Assembly (NCBI GenBank): GCA_937898685.1
Contig: CALEJT010000068.1
Location: 1 to 54,470 of the forward strand
Source of the DNA: an uncultured Gammaproteobacteria bacterium
GTDB taxonomy: Bacteria > Pseudomonadota > Gammaproteobacteria > Pseudomonadales > Pseudohongiellaceae
Direction: 5' to 3'
DNA: 54,470 nucleotides
The first letter of the stretch is position 1. The number at the start of each line of letters is the position of its first letter. Position numbers and translations under genes: made by a program. Positions 1-7,704 of the stretch are shown here, piece after piece. The notes beneath the pieces are model-generated. The model did not search any database. It saw only the letters and a program-made list of their open reading frames with translations, and was not told where the DNA came from.

Positions 1-2
1 CC

Positions 3-254
3 GACCTCGTAGGTGGTCTGCTGGGTGGTGAAGGCGGTGGCCTGCTCGAACCCGTAACCGATCTGGTCGATGGCCTGCTCGGTGGCGGCGAAGAGGGCGG
101 CCTGCTGGAGCCGGTGAACAACCTGGTTGGCGGTCTATTGGGCGGCGAGGGCGGTGGCCTTCTGGCTCCGGTGACCGGCCTGCTTGGAGGCCTGTTGGGT
201 GGCGCGTCGCCGCTCAACCTTGGTGACCTCCTGGCCCAAGATCAGAACGTGTAA
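3..254 (+). CDS. C-terminal tail of a Gly/Leu-rich repeat protein (5' truncated)
   Basis: The reading frame enters from outside the window and stops with TAA at 252-254. It shows three near-identical units of 19, 20 and 19 residues of the form (D/N)LVGGLLGGEGGGLLEPVT, at bases 3-59, 60-119 and 120-176, then a degenerate fourth unit and a short tail ending in LLAQDQNV. The repeats are visible at DNA level too. There are no RTX nonapeptides in the visible part. The gene lies directly upstream of a full type I secretion system on the same strand, so a secreted or surface protein exported by that system is a reasonable inference, but function cannot be read from the tail. Similar low-complexity tails are sometimes labelled collagen-like repeat proteins. 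Confidence 0.75.
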   Translation, partial: DLVGGLLGGEGGGLLEPVTDLVDGLLGGGEEGGLLEPVNNLVGGLLGGEGGGLLAPVTGLLGGLLGGASPLNLGDLLAQDQNV

Positions 255-262
255 GGCAAAAG

Positions 263-292
263 GGGCGGGTGCGGGGTTCCCCGCATCCGCCC
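263..292 (+). terminator. Strong hairpin after the repeat protein
   Basis: A GC-rich stem of 13 pairs (263-275 with 280-292, one G-U pair) closes a four-base loop just after the stop codon at 254. It has no T-run behind it, so it is either a weak intrinsic terminator or a 3' end-stabilising hairpin that lowers read-through into the secretion genes. Confidence 0.4.
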
Positions 293-344
293 AATTCGTA
301 GTACTCGCACGCATCGACGTGCAATCGCAACAAAGGCATCAAGG

Positions 345-2222
345 GTGAAAGGTTCTCGCTGCTTGTGGCATTCGTGCCTGCTGACTGGACTGGTGTCCGG
401 CGCGGCCGTGGCCGCCGATCTCGGAACGGCGACTTCCACCTCGCGTGTCATGACGATCGAGGAATTCAAGGCGCAGGTGGCTGCCGAACGTGCAGTCCGC
501 CCCGCCGGCGCTGCTCCTGCCCGTCCCACATCGGGGCAGGTGCAGAACGTACAGCGACCTGCCGCCCCGCGTGCGGCTGGCGCAAGCAGGACGGGCGTGG
601 TGATGACGGTGGATGAGTTCATCTCCATGCTCGGGCAGGAAGCCCAGGACACGACGTCCCGTACGTCGCCGGCAACGGAAAGCCCAACGATGGACCGGCC
701 TAGGGATAGCCAGGAGAACACGGATAACGACACGGATAGTACTGCCTCTGCAGTCGCCAACCAGGCTGCTGGCCCGCTGGAGGGCGAGGGGATCTCCATG
801 GAATCGGTGCCCTCCACGGCATCGAGCTCTGAAGTGGCTCCTGCAGCCACGACCACTGCTGCAGTGCCTCTCGTGGTGGAACGGGTCGACCCCGTTTCCG
901 AACCCATTTCTCCAGTCGCCGCCAGCGAACGTCGTAACTCGCAGGCAGATCGTGATCGCGCCGCTCAACTGCTGGCCGCTGCCGGCATCGCGTCCACCAT
1001 GGACGTCAACACGGCGGTGCGCCAGGCGATGCTCACGCATCCCTCCATCGCCGAATCACTGGGCATGCTCTATTCGACTCTCGAAGAGGTCGATGTCGCG
1101 CGTGCCGGCTACTTCCCGCGTGTGAGCTCTGCCATCGGCTCCGGCTACCGTCACAGCAACTCGAACGCCTGGGACAGCTTCAGCATTTCCGCCTCGCAGA
1201 TGCTGTACGACTTCGGCAAGGTCTCGAGCTCCGTCGATGCCGCCACCTCCAATGCCGAACGCAATCGCGCCGGCGTGCTCCTGGCGATGGACGAGCTCGC
1301 GCGCAACACTGCGGACGCCTTCATCGAAGTGCAGCGCTATCAGGCGCTTCTCGAGATCGCCAAGGAACAGACGGCCGCGATCGCCGAAATCCAGGAGCTG
1401 GCCGAACAACGCTCGCAGCTCGGTGCCAGCTCACGCTCCGACGTGCTGCAGGCGTTGTCGCGTCACGAAGCAGCGCTCGCTACCGAGTTGCAGTATCAGG
1501 CACAGCTCGACATGTGGAAGCGCACCTTGCAGAACTACACGGGTCGCGAAACTCCCGTGCGCGTCGACGCCAGCTTCCCGGTCGAATTCGAACAGGCCTG
1601 CGTCGCCGAACCCGATGACTTCGAGAAAGTGCCGCGCGTGATGGCCGCCGAAGCTGCATTGGCCGAAGCACGCGCCAAGATCGAACGCGCGAAGGCCGAC
1701 TTCTTCCCGACCTTCACGCTCAATGCCAACTACGGCAACCTCAACAACCCGGCCAACGTCGCCTTCAATCCCGTGCTCAACGATCGCGAGTTCAGCGTGG
1801 CATTGAGCGTGGACAGCACCCTGTATCAGGGTGGCGGCATCACCGCTCGTCGCCGCGCTGCCGAATACGCCGTACAGGCCGCCCAGGCCGGCAAACAAGC
1901 CGCCTTGCTCGAAGTCACGCGCAGCTTCCGCGAAGCGCGCGACCAGAGCCTCAGCTTCACCGAGCGTCTGCGTTATTTGGACGCTCGTTACGAAAACGTC
2001 GTCAACACGCAGCAGCTGTATCGCCAGCAGTATCTCTCGCTCGGCACCCGCACCTTGCTGGACATTCTCAATACCGAACAGGAAATCCATCAGTCGCGCT
2101 TCGATGCGCAGCACACGCTGCACGACCTGCGTCACATGCAGATCACCTGCATGTATAGCCTGGGCAAACTGCGTGATGCCTTTGGCCTCGATAGCCGTAT
2201 CGCGCGAGTAGGGGAACGCTAA
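345..2222 (+). CDS. TolC-family outer membrane protein of a type I secretion system, with long N-terminal extension
   Basis: The protein of 625 residues forms the outer membrane channel of the type I secretion system encoded by the next two genes. A GTG start at 345 follows an AAAGG at 332-336 and opens a signal peptide ending near AVAA (residue 24). The TolC/OEP domain begins near residue 218 and runs to the end, with typical coiled-coil heptads and a SLGTRTLLDILNTEQEI segment. Between them lie about 190 residues rich in Ala, Ser, Thr and Pro, which contain the motif VMTIEEF (35-41) repeated as VMTVDEF (86-92). Usual TolC/LapE proteins have 430-490 residues, so the extension is unusual. The stop overlaps the start of the next gene (TAATG). 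The family assignment is firm; the role of the extension is unknown. Confidence 0.9.
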   Translation: MKGSRCLWHSCLLTGLVSGAAVAADLGTATSTSRVMTIEEFKAQVAAERAVRPAGAAPARPTSGQVQNVQRPAAPRAAGASRTGVVMTVDEFISMLGQEAQDTTSRTSPATESPTMDRPRDSQENTDNDTDSTASAVANQAAGPLEGEGISMESVPSTASSSEVAPAATTTAAVPLVVERVDPVSEPISPVAASERRNSQADRDRAAQLLAAAGIASTMDVNTAVRQAMLTHPSIAESLGMLYSTLEEVDVARAGYFPRVSSAIGSGYRHSNSNAWDSFSISASQMLYDFGKVSSSVDAATSNAERNRAGVLLAMDELARNTADAFIEVQRYQALLEIAKEQTAAIAEIQELAEQRSQLGASSRSDVLQALSRHEAALATELQYQAQLDMWKRTLQNYTGRETPVRVDASFPVEFEQACVAEPDDFEKVPRVMAAEAALAEARAKIERAKADFFPTFTLNANYGNLNNPANVAFNPVLNDREFSVALSVDSTLYQGGGITARRRAAEYAVQAAQAGKQAALLEVTRSFREARDQSLSFTERLRYLDARYENVVNTQQLYRQQYLSLGTRTLLDILNTEQEIHQSRFDAQHTLHDLRHMQITCMYSLGKLRDAFGLDSRIARVGER

Positions 2223-4414
2223 TGAACGAACTGGACCAGCAGGCTGTCGCGGACGAAGCGACGCAGCAGGAATCATCCAAGGTGACGAACTACGACCCCT
2301 GGATCGAAGCCGTGCTGACGGTGGCCTCGCACTATCGTCTGGAGTTTTCCGCCGAGAACGTGCGCATCGCCGCCGCGTGGGCGAGTGAACAGCCGTTGCC
2401 GGAGGTGCTCGCCACTTTGGCGCGTCAGGTAGGCCTGTCCTGCGCTCCCGGCAAGTGCGAGCTCGATCAGTTGAGCCCCTGGCGTCTGCCGGTGGTGGTG
2501 CAGTTGCGCGACGGTCAGGTGGCAGTCGTGGAAACGCAGTCTTCCGACGGCAAGCTGGGCGTGATCTACAGCGGCGATCAGGGGCTGCGCAGCAGCGTCG
2601 ATCGCGATGCGCTGATGCGTGAAGTCAAACACGTGGTCGTCTTCCGTCCCGCTCGCGCAGTGCCGGACGCCCGCATCGATGACTACGTCAAACCCTACGA
2701 GCCGCATTGGTTCCGTCGCATCGTACTGCGCGACTGGCGTCCCTACGGACACATCCTGCTGGCCTCCTTGCTCGCCAACTGCCTGGGGCTTGCCGGCATT
2801 CTCTTCACGCGCCAGGTCTACGACCGCGTGATTCCAGCCGAATCCTTCCCGACGCTGTACGTGCTGTTCAGCGGTGTGTTGTTGGCGCTCGTCTTCGAAT
2901 TCCTCCTGCGCGGCATGCGCATCCGCATCACGGATCTCTTGGGCAAACGCGCCGACCTGCGTGTGTCCGATCGCGTCTTCGGTCACGCGCTGCGCATCCG
3001 CAACGAAGAAAAACCGCGCTCCACCGGTGCCTTCATCGCGCAATTGCGCGAGCTGGAACAGGTGCGTGAGATGATGACCTCGACCACGGTCACCGCCTGT
3101 GCCGACATCCCGTTCTTCTTCCTGTTCTGCTTCATTCTCTGGCACATCGCAGGTCCGCTCGTGTTCGTGCCGATGGGCGCCGTTCTGTTGTTGGTAGTGC
3201 CGGGCGTGCTGGTGCAGAGCAAGCTCAAGGCGCTGGCTGGTGAGGCGATGCGCGAATCCGCGCTGCGCAACGCCATGCTGGTGGAAACCATTCAAGGCCT
3301 CGAAGACGTCAAGGCCTTGCAGGCCGAACAGCGCTTCCAGCAGCAGTGGAATCACTACAACGCCGTGACCTCGGACGTGAACCTCAAGCTGCGCGGCATC
3401 GCCGCCAATCTGAGCGTGTGGACCTCGAGTGTGCAGAGCGCCGTGTTCTCCAGCGTGGTGCTGTTCGGTGCTCCGATGGTGATGGAAGGAGAACTGTCCG
3501 TCGGTGCTCTGGTTGCCGCTTCGATTCTGGCTTCACGCATGATGGCGCCGATGTCGCAGGTGACCAGCGTGATGACCCGCTGGCAGCAGGCCAAGGTGGC
3601 GATGCGCAGCCTCGATCAGTTGATGGAACGTAAGGTTGAGAACGCCGACACCGAGAAGCGCGTTCATCGCGCCCAGCTCAATGGCGAGTACAAGTTCCGT
3701 CAGGCCGTCTTCAAATATCCAGGTGCAGGCATTCCTGCGCTGCAGATTCCTTCGCTGGAGATCCAGCCTGGTGAGCGCATCGCGATCCTCGGTCGCAACG
3801 GCGCCGGCAAGTCCACGCTGCTGCAGGCCTTGGCTGGTTCGCTCGAAGCGAGTTCCGGTGAAGTGATTCTCGACGGCGTGAATCTGGCGCACCTCGACGT
3901 GGCCGACCTGCGCCGCGACGTGGGCATCCTCACGCAGAATGGCCGTCTCTTCCACGGCACCGTGCGCGAAAACCTGTTGCTCGGCGCACCGCGCGCCACC
4001 GATGAAGAAATCCAAGCGGCTCTGGCCCTCAGTGGCGCCGACGAATTCGTACGTCGCCTGCCCTCCGGCCTCGACTATCAGATCCTCGAAGGTGGCGGCG
4101 GCATGTCCGGTGGCCAGCGTCAGGCGCTGCTCCTCACGCGTCTCTTCCTCCGCGATCCGAAAGTGGTGCTGCTCGACGAGCCCACGGCGTCGCTCGACGA
4201 GGCGTCGGAAAAACAATTGATCGAACAACTCAGCGGCTGGCTCAAGGGCCGCACGCTGGTCGTCGCCACGCATCGCATGAGCATGCTGGCGCTGGTAGAC
4301 CGGGTACTTGTGATCGAGCACGGTCGCATCGTCATGGATGACGCCAAGAGCAAGGTCTTGTCGCTGCTCGCCAAACGCAGCGTCAAAGCCGTCCGCAAGG
4401 TCTCGGGAGAGTGA
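2222..4414 (+). CDS. Type I secretion ABC transporter (permease-ATPase, LapB type)
   Basis: This inner membrane ABC exporter of 730 residues energises secretion through the TolC-like channel. The N-terminal 150 residues resemble a C39 peptidase domain without the catalytic cysteine motif, as in LapB and HlyB, so it should bind the substrate rather than cleave a double-glycine leader. Membrane segments follow between about 175 and 440. The nucleotide-binding domain has Walker A GRNGAGKST near 525, signature MSGGQRQ near 627, Walker B VVLLDEPTASLD near 648 and an ATHR H-loop near 682. It overlaps the upstream gene by one base and is followed directly by its adaptor gene. The length fits LapB (about 720). 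The substrate is probably encoded upstream, outside or at the left edge of the window. Confidence 0.93.
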   Translation: MNELDQQAVADEATQQESSKVTNYDPWIEAVLTVASHYRLEFSAENVRIAAAWASEQPLPEVLATLARQVGLSCAPGKCELDQLSPWRLPVVVQLRDGQVAVVETQSSDGKLGVIYSGDQGLRSSVDRDALMREVKHVVVFRPARAVPDARIDDYVKPYEPHWFRRIVLRDWRPYGHILLASLLANCLGLAGILFTRQVYDRVIPAESFPTLYVLFSGVLLALVFEFLLRGMRIRITDLLGKRADLRVSDRVFGHALRIRNEEKPRSTGAFIAQLRELEQVREMMTSTTVTACADIPFFFLFCFILWHIAGPLVFVPMGAVLLLVVPGVLVQSKLKALAGEAMRESALRNAMLVETIQGLEDVKALQAEQRFQQQWNHYNAVTSDVNLKLRGIAANLSVWTSSVQSAVFSSVVLFGAPMVMEGELSVGALVAASILASRMMAPMSQVTSVMTRWQQAKVAMRSLDQLMERKVENADTEKRVHRAQLNGEYKFRQAVFKYPGAGIPALQIPSLEIQPGERIAILGRNGAGKSTLLQALAGSLEASSGEVILDGVNLAHLDVADLRRDVGILTQNGRLFHGTVRENLLLGAPRATDEEIQAALALSGADEFVRRLPSGLDYQILEGGGGMSGGQRQALLLTRLFLRDPKVVLLDEPTASLDEASEKQLIEQLSGWLKGRTLVVATHRMSMLALVDRVLVIEHGRIVMDDAKSKVLSLLAKRSVKAVRKVSGE

Positions 4415-4416
4415 AC

Positions 4417-5718
4417 ATGAAGGTAGCAACGGTGATGCAGCAGATGCGCGACAGGCTCGAGTCCTGGCGGCAGGCCCGTGCTCCACAGCCAGCCGGTGCC
4501 AACGTTTCATTTACCGCGGAAGCCGGGCTCGCGTTCCGCAATGACGACATTTGGCGCCACTACGATGAAGTGGCGGATGATGCGCGCCTGACGCAGTCCA
4601 CGCGTGTCGTCACTTACTGCGCCGTCATTCTTACCGCACTCGTCACCTGGTCCTATTTCGCCGAGGTCACGGAAGTGTCGACCGGTGATGGTCGCGTCAT
4701 CCCCAACTCGCGTGAGCAGGTCATCCAGTCGCTCGAAGGCGGCATCCTGCGCGAGCTCTACGTGAAGGAAGGCGACATCGTCGAAGCCAATCAGGTGCTG
4801 GCGCAGCTGGATCTCACGAAGACCGAATCGAGCGTGGAAGAAAGCGCTGCCCGTTATCGCGCCATGACCGCCAGCGTGGCGCGTCTCGAAGCTGAAGTGA
4901 ACGGCACCAAGCTCAGCTTCCCGAGCGAGCTCGATGCCTACCCCGAACTCATCGCCACCGAAACCCGCCTGTACGACACCCGTCGTGAAGCGCTGCGTGA
5001 ATCGCTCTCCGGCGTGGAGCAGTCGATGGCCCTGGTGCGCGAAGAACTGCAGCTCACCGAAGAGCTCGCCAAGGTCGGCGCTGCCAGCAACGTCGAAGTA
5101 CTGCGCCTGCGGCGTCAGTTGTCGGAACTGCAACTGCAGGCCAACGACATCCGCTCGCAGTACATGGTGCAGGCGCGCGAAGAGCTGGCGAAGGCCCGTG
5201 CCGAAGCCGAAGCACTCAGCTCCGTCGTGCGCGGACGCGCGGACTCCTTGGCTCGTCTGACTCTGCGTTCACCCGTGCGCGGTGTCGTGAAGGACATCGG
5301 CGTCACCACTCAAGGTGGGGTGATTCCTCCCAACGGTCAGCTCATGGCCATCGTGCCGCTCGATGACACTTTGCTCGTCGAAACGCGCATTTCTCCACGT
5401 GACATCGCCTTCATCCATCCGGGGCAGGAGGCGAAGGTCAAGATCACGGCTTACGACTACACGATCTATGGCGACATGGACGGCATCGTCACGCTGATCT
5501 CTCCCGACACGATTCAGGATGAGACGCGTCCCGATGTCTTCTACTACCGCGTCTTCGTACAGACCAACACCGATGCACTGGTGGACGACAACGGTACTGC
5601 GTTCCCCATCGTGCCCGGCATGATCGCCACGGTCGACATCCGCACTGGCGAGAAGACCGTGTTCGATTATCTGATGACGCCGATGAAACAGGCGCGTCAG
5701 GCTCTTCGCGAACGTTAA
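4417..5718 (+). CDS. HlyD-family type I secretion periplasmic adaptor (LapC type)
   Basis: The protein of 433 residues bridges the ABC transporter and the outer membrane channel. It has a short cytoplasmic N-terminus, one membrane segment near residues 63-80 (VVTYCAVILTALVTWSYF), a lipoyl half-motif (VIQSLEGGILRELYVKEGD), a long coiled coil from about 130 to 270, and a beta-barrel end with RSPVRGVVKDIGVTTQGGV and the VETRISPRDIAFI segment of the family. I chose ATG 4417 because GGGAGA at 4405-4410 lies six bases before it; the in-frame GTG at 4411 is too close to that site. The gene follows the ABC gene with a gap of two bases and completes the three-part exporter. Confidence 0.93.
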   Translation: MKVATVMQQMRDRLESWRQARAPQPAGANVSFTAEAGLAFRNDDIWRHYDEVADDARLTQSTRVVTYCAVILTALVTWSYFAEVTEVSTGDGRVIPNSREQVIQSLEGGILRELYVKEGDIVEANQVLAQLDLTKTESSVEESAARYRAMTASVARLEAEVNGTKLSFPSELDAYPELIATETRLYDTRREALRESLSGVEQSMALVREELQLTEELAKVGAASNVEVLRLRRQLSELQLQANDIRSQYMVQAREELAKARAEAEALSSVVRGRADSLARLTLRSPVRGVVKDIGVTTQGGVIPPNGQLMAIVPLDDTLLVETRISPRDIAFIHPGQEAKVKITAYDYTIYGDMDGIVTLISPDTIQDETRPDVFYYRVFVQTNTDALVDDNGTAFPIVPGMIATVDIRTGEKTVFDYLMTPMKQARQALRER

Positions 5719-5730
5719 AGACACCACCGC

Positions 5731-7398
5731 ATGCTATCTACGTTGCTGAGCAGGGCTCGTCCTGTCGTCCAGACTCACTTCGCTGGACCAGGATCGCCGT
5801 GGCCCGCGTGTACCCTGTTCCTCTCGCTGTGTAATGCCCACGAGCGTGCTGTGGTGTTGAACACCTCTGCGCCTGACTTCGATACGGCTTGGCGTCTGCT
5901 CGTGGAACAGGCGCAACGCACCGTGCAGCGCGAAAAGATGGAGGTGCAGTGGTTGCGCGTGGATTGGGTCGTCGGCGTGCGCAACACGACCTGGTTCGGA
6001 CTCAAGGCCAGCCTCAAGGCGGTCAAGCGCAATTACTTCCGCTACGGTCTGGCGCTCGATTCCTCGTTCGCCGTGGCCTTCACCGAGCAGGAGTTGAACG
6101 CCAACGCGATGCTCTACGGCGGTAATCACGTCGAGCATGCCATGCTCAACGAAAAGAATTTCCGCATCTATGCGCAGACGCGCTACAGAGGGCTCATTCC
6201 CGACTTTAGCGAAGATCGCGAACTGTGGGTATTGGCCACGCAGGGTGTGTTCTGCTCCCGCGATGAAGGCCCCTTACTGCTGAACCGCTCGGGCCCCGAT
6301 GCCGGCAGACGCATCATCGATCGCCTCGACGTGCCGATGGTCACGCGCTTGATCAAGAACGGCAGCAACTATCTCGCGTCACAGGTGAAGGACGATGGAC
6401 GTTTCCGCTACGGCTGGCATCCTTGCTTCGATCGCCCGATCAACACCTACAACACTCTGCGCCACGCCAGTACGGTGTACTCCATGCTGGAGTCCTGGGA
6501 AGTCACGCGCGATGAAGCGTTGTTGCAAGCGATTCGCAGGGCACTCGATTTCCTCGTCATGCAGCTGATCCGTCCCTTGCCGTTGCCGAGTGGCGAAACG
6601 GCGGCCTTCCTGCGCGACACCGGCAACGAAATCAAGCTCGGCGGCAACGCCGTGTGCATTCTGGCCCTGGTCAAGCACGCCGAACTCTTCCCCGAGGAAG
6701 CGAAGCTCGAACTGATGGAACAACTCGCGCTCGGCATCCGCTTCATGCAGCACCCGAACGGCGGCGCCTTCGTGCACGTGCTCAACTATCCGGATCTGCG
6801 GGTGAAGGATGCGTTCCGTGTCATCTATTACGACGGGGAAGCTGCCTTCGCGCTGATGCGCCTCTATGGCCTGACGAAGGACGAACGCTGGCTCAAGATG
6901 GTGGAGATGGCCTTCGAGCACTTCATCGAGAGGCAATATTGGAAGACGCACGATCACTGGCTCAGCTACTGCGTCAACGAGCTGACGATGTACCGCCCCG
7001 ATCCGCGCTACTACGAATTCGGCATCAAGAACGTGGCGGACTATCTCGACTTCGTGGCCACCCGCATCACCACTTTCCCGACACTGTTGGAGCTGATGAT
7101 GGCGGCCGAACGCATGATCGGGCGTCTGCGTGCCGATCCCGCCAACGCTCACCTGCTCGAGCAGATCAACATGCGCAAGTTCCACGAAGCCCTGGACTTC
7201 CGTGCTCACCATCTGCTCAACGGTCACTTCTGGCCGGAGCTGGCGATGTACTACCGCAATCCGGAGCGGATCGTGGGCAGCTTCTTCATCCGTCACCATG
7301 CCTTCCGCGTGCGCATCGACGATGTGGAGCATTACCTCTCCGGTTTCGTCGCCTATCGGCAGTATCTGTTGAAGACGGCCGGCCCGACCTCCGCCTAA
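5731..7398 (+). CDS. Uncharacterised protein with alpha/alpha-barrel-like C-terminus, in the secretion operon
   Basis: The protein of 555 residues has no signal peptide or clear membrane segment. Residues 1-190 look like one mixed alpha/beta domain (for example DSSFAVAFTEQELNANAML). From about 215 on the pattern suits a six-hairpin alpha/alpha barrel such as those of glycoside-processing enzymes: FDRPINTYNTLRHASTVYSM, then LGGNAVCILALVKHAELF, then VIYYDGEAAFALMRLYGL, each followed by paired helices. I do not recognise a named enzyme; homologues sometimes carry glucosyltransferase-like names that I cannot verify. It starts 12 bases after the HlyD gene with no good ribosome binding site, so it is probably translated from the same message. 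A role in modifying the secreted protein or a surface glycan is inference from position only. Confidence 0.6.
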   Translation: MLSTLLSRARPVVQTHFAGPGSPWPACTLFLSLCNAHERAVVLNTSAPDFDTAWRLLVEQAQRTVQREKMEVQWLRVDWVVGVRNTTWFGLKASLKAVKRNYFRYGLALDSSFAVAFTEQELNANAMLYGGNHVEHAMLNEKNFRIYAQTRYRGLIPDFSEDRELWVLATQGVFCSRDEGPLLLNRSGPDAGRRIIDRLDVPMVTRLIKNGSNYLASQVKDDGRFRYGWHPCFDRPINTYNTLRHASTVYSMLESWEVTRDEALLQAIRRALDFLVMQLIRPLPLPSGETAAFLRDTGNEIKLGGNAVCILALVKHAELFPEEAKLELMEQLALGIRFMQHPNGGAFVHVLNYPDLRVKDAFRVIYYDGEAAFALMRLYGLTKDERWLKMVEMAFEHFIERQYWKTHDHWLSYCVNELTMYRPDPRYYEFGIKNVADYLDFVATRITTFPTLLELMMAAERMIGRLRADPANAHLLEQINMRKFHEALDFRAHHLLNGHFWPELAMYYRNPERIVGSFFIRHHAFRVRIDDVEHYLSGFVAYRQYLLKTAGPTSA

Positions 7399-7704
7399 GC
7401 CAAAGGGTCATGCCGGCCGGCGCCGGTATGGCCATCCTCCCTAGCACCGTCCCAAATTTGCAGGGGAGGGCTGGCAAGGGAACCAGTGCTCTCGCGACCC
7501 ACCCGCTCCAAGCGCGCGGCAAATCCCCTGAAAGACAGTCTTTGCAGCTGACGCGCTCCAGAACGGCAACAAGGCCTGATTATTGCTAGGCAAGATCGAC
7601 TTTGCTCAATCTTGGTGCCTGGCGTGAAAAGAGCCCCCATCCACCACCGACATGCATCAAAATTGCGCATACCGTGCCCCAATCGTGGTTTGGAAGGGAC
7701 CGTT
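7399..7704. other. 306-base gap before the glycogen operon
   Basis: No convincing gene lies here. It starts with an inverted repeat (7409-7430) and presumably carries the promoter of the malQ-glg operon, but I see no close match to a -35/-10 pair. The reading frame of malQ is open back to a TTG at 7612, but that part (HHRHASKLRIPCPNR) does not look like MalQ, and the ribosome binding site points to GTG 7705. Confidence 0.5.
7409..7430. repeat. Inverted repeat (extragenic palindrome-like)
   Basis: CATGCCGGC (7409-7417) and GCCGGTATG (7422-7430) form a nine-pair stem (one G-U) with a four-base loop, 10 bases after the stop of the barrel protein. The sequence around it (GGTCATGCCGGC...GGTATGG) is of the kind found in dispersed extragenic palindromes of proteobacteria. 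It could also act as a transcript 3' end. Only one copy is visible in this window. Confidence 0.4.

Noticed and set aside
2222..2700. Active C39 peptidase domain in the ABC transporter
   Set aside because: The catalytic Cys motif expected near the N-terminus is missing, so it is a degenerate substrate-binding domain as in LapB and HlyB.
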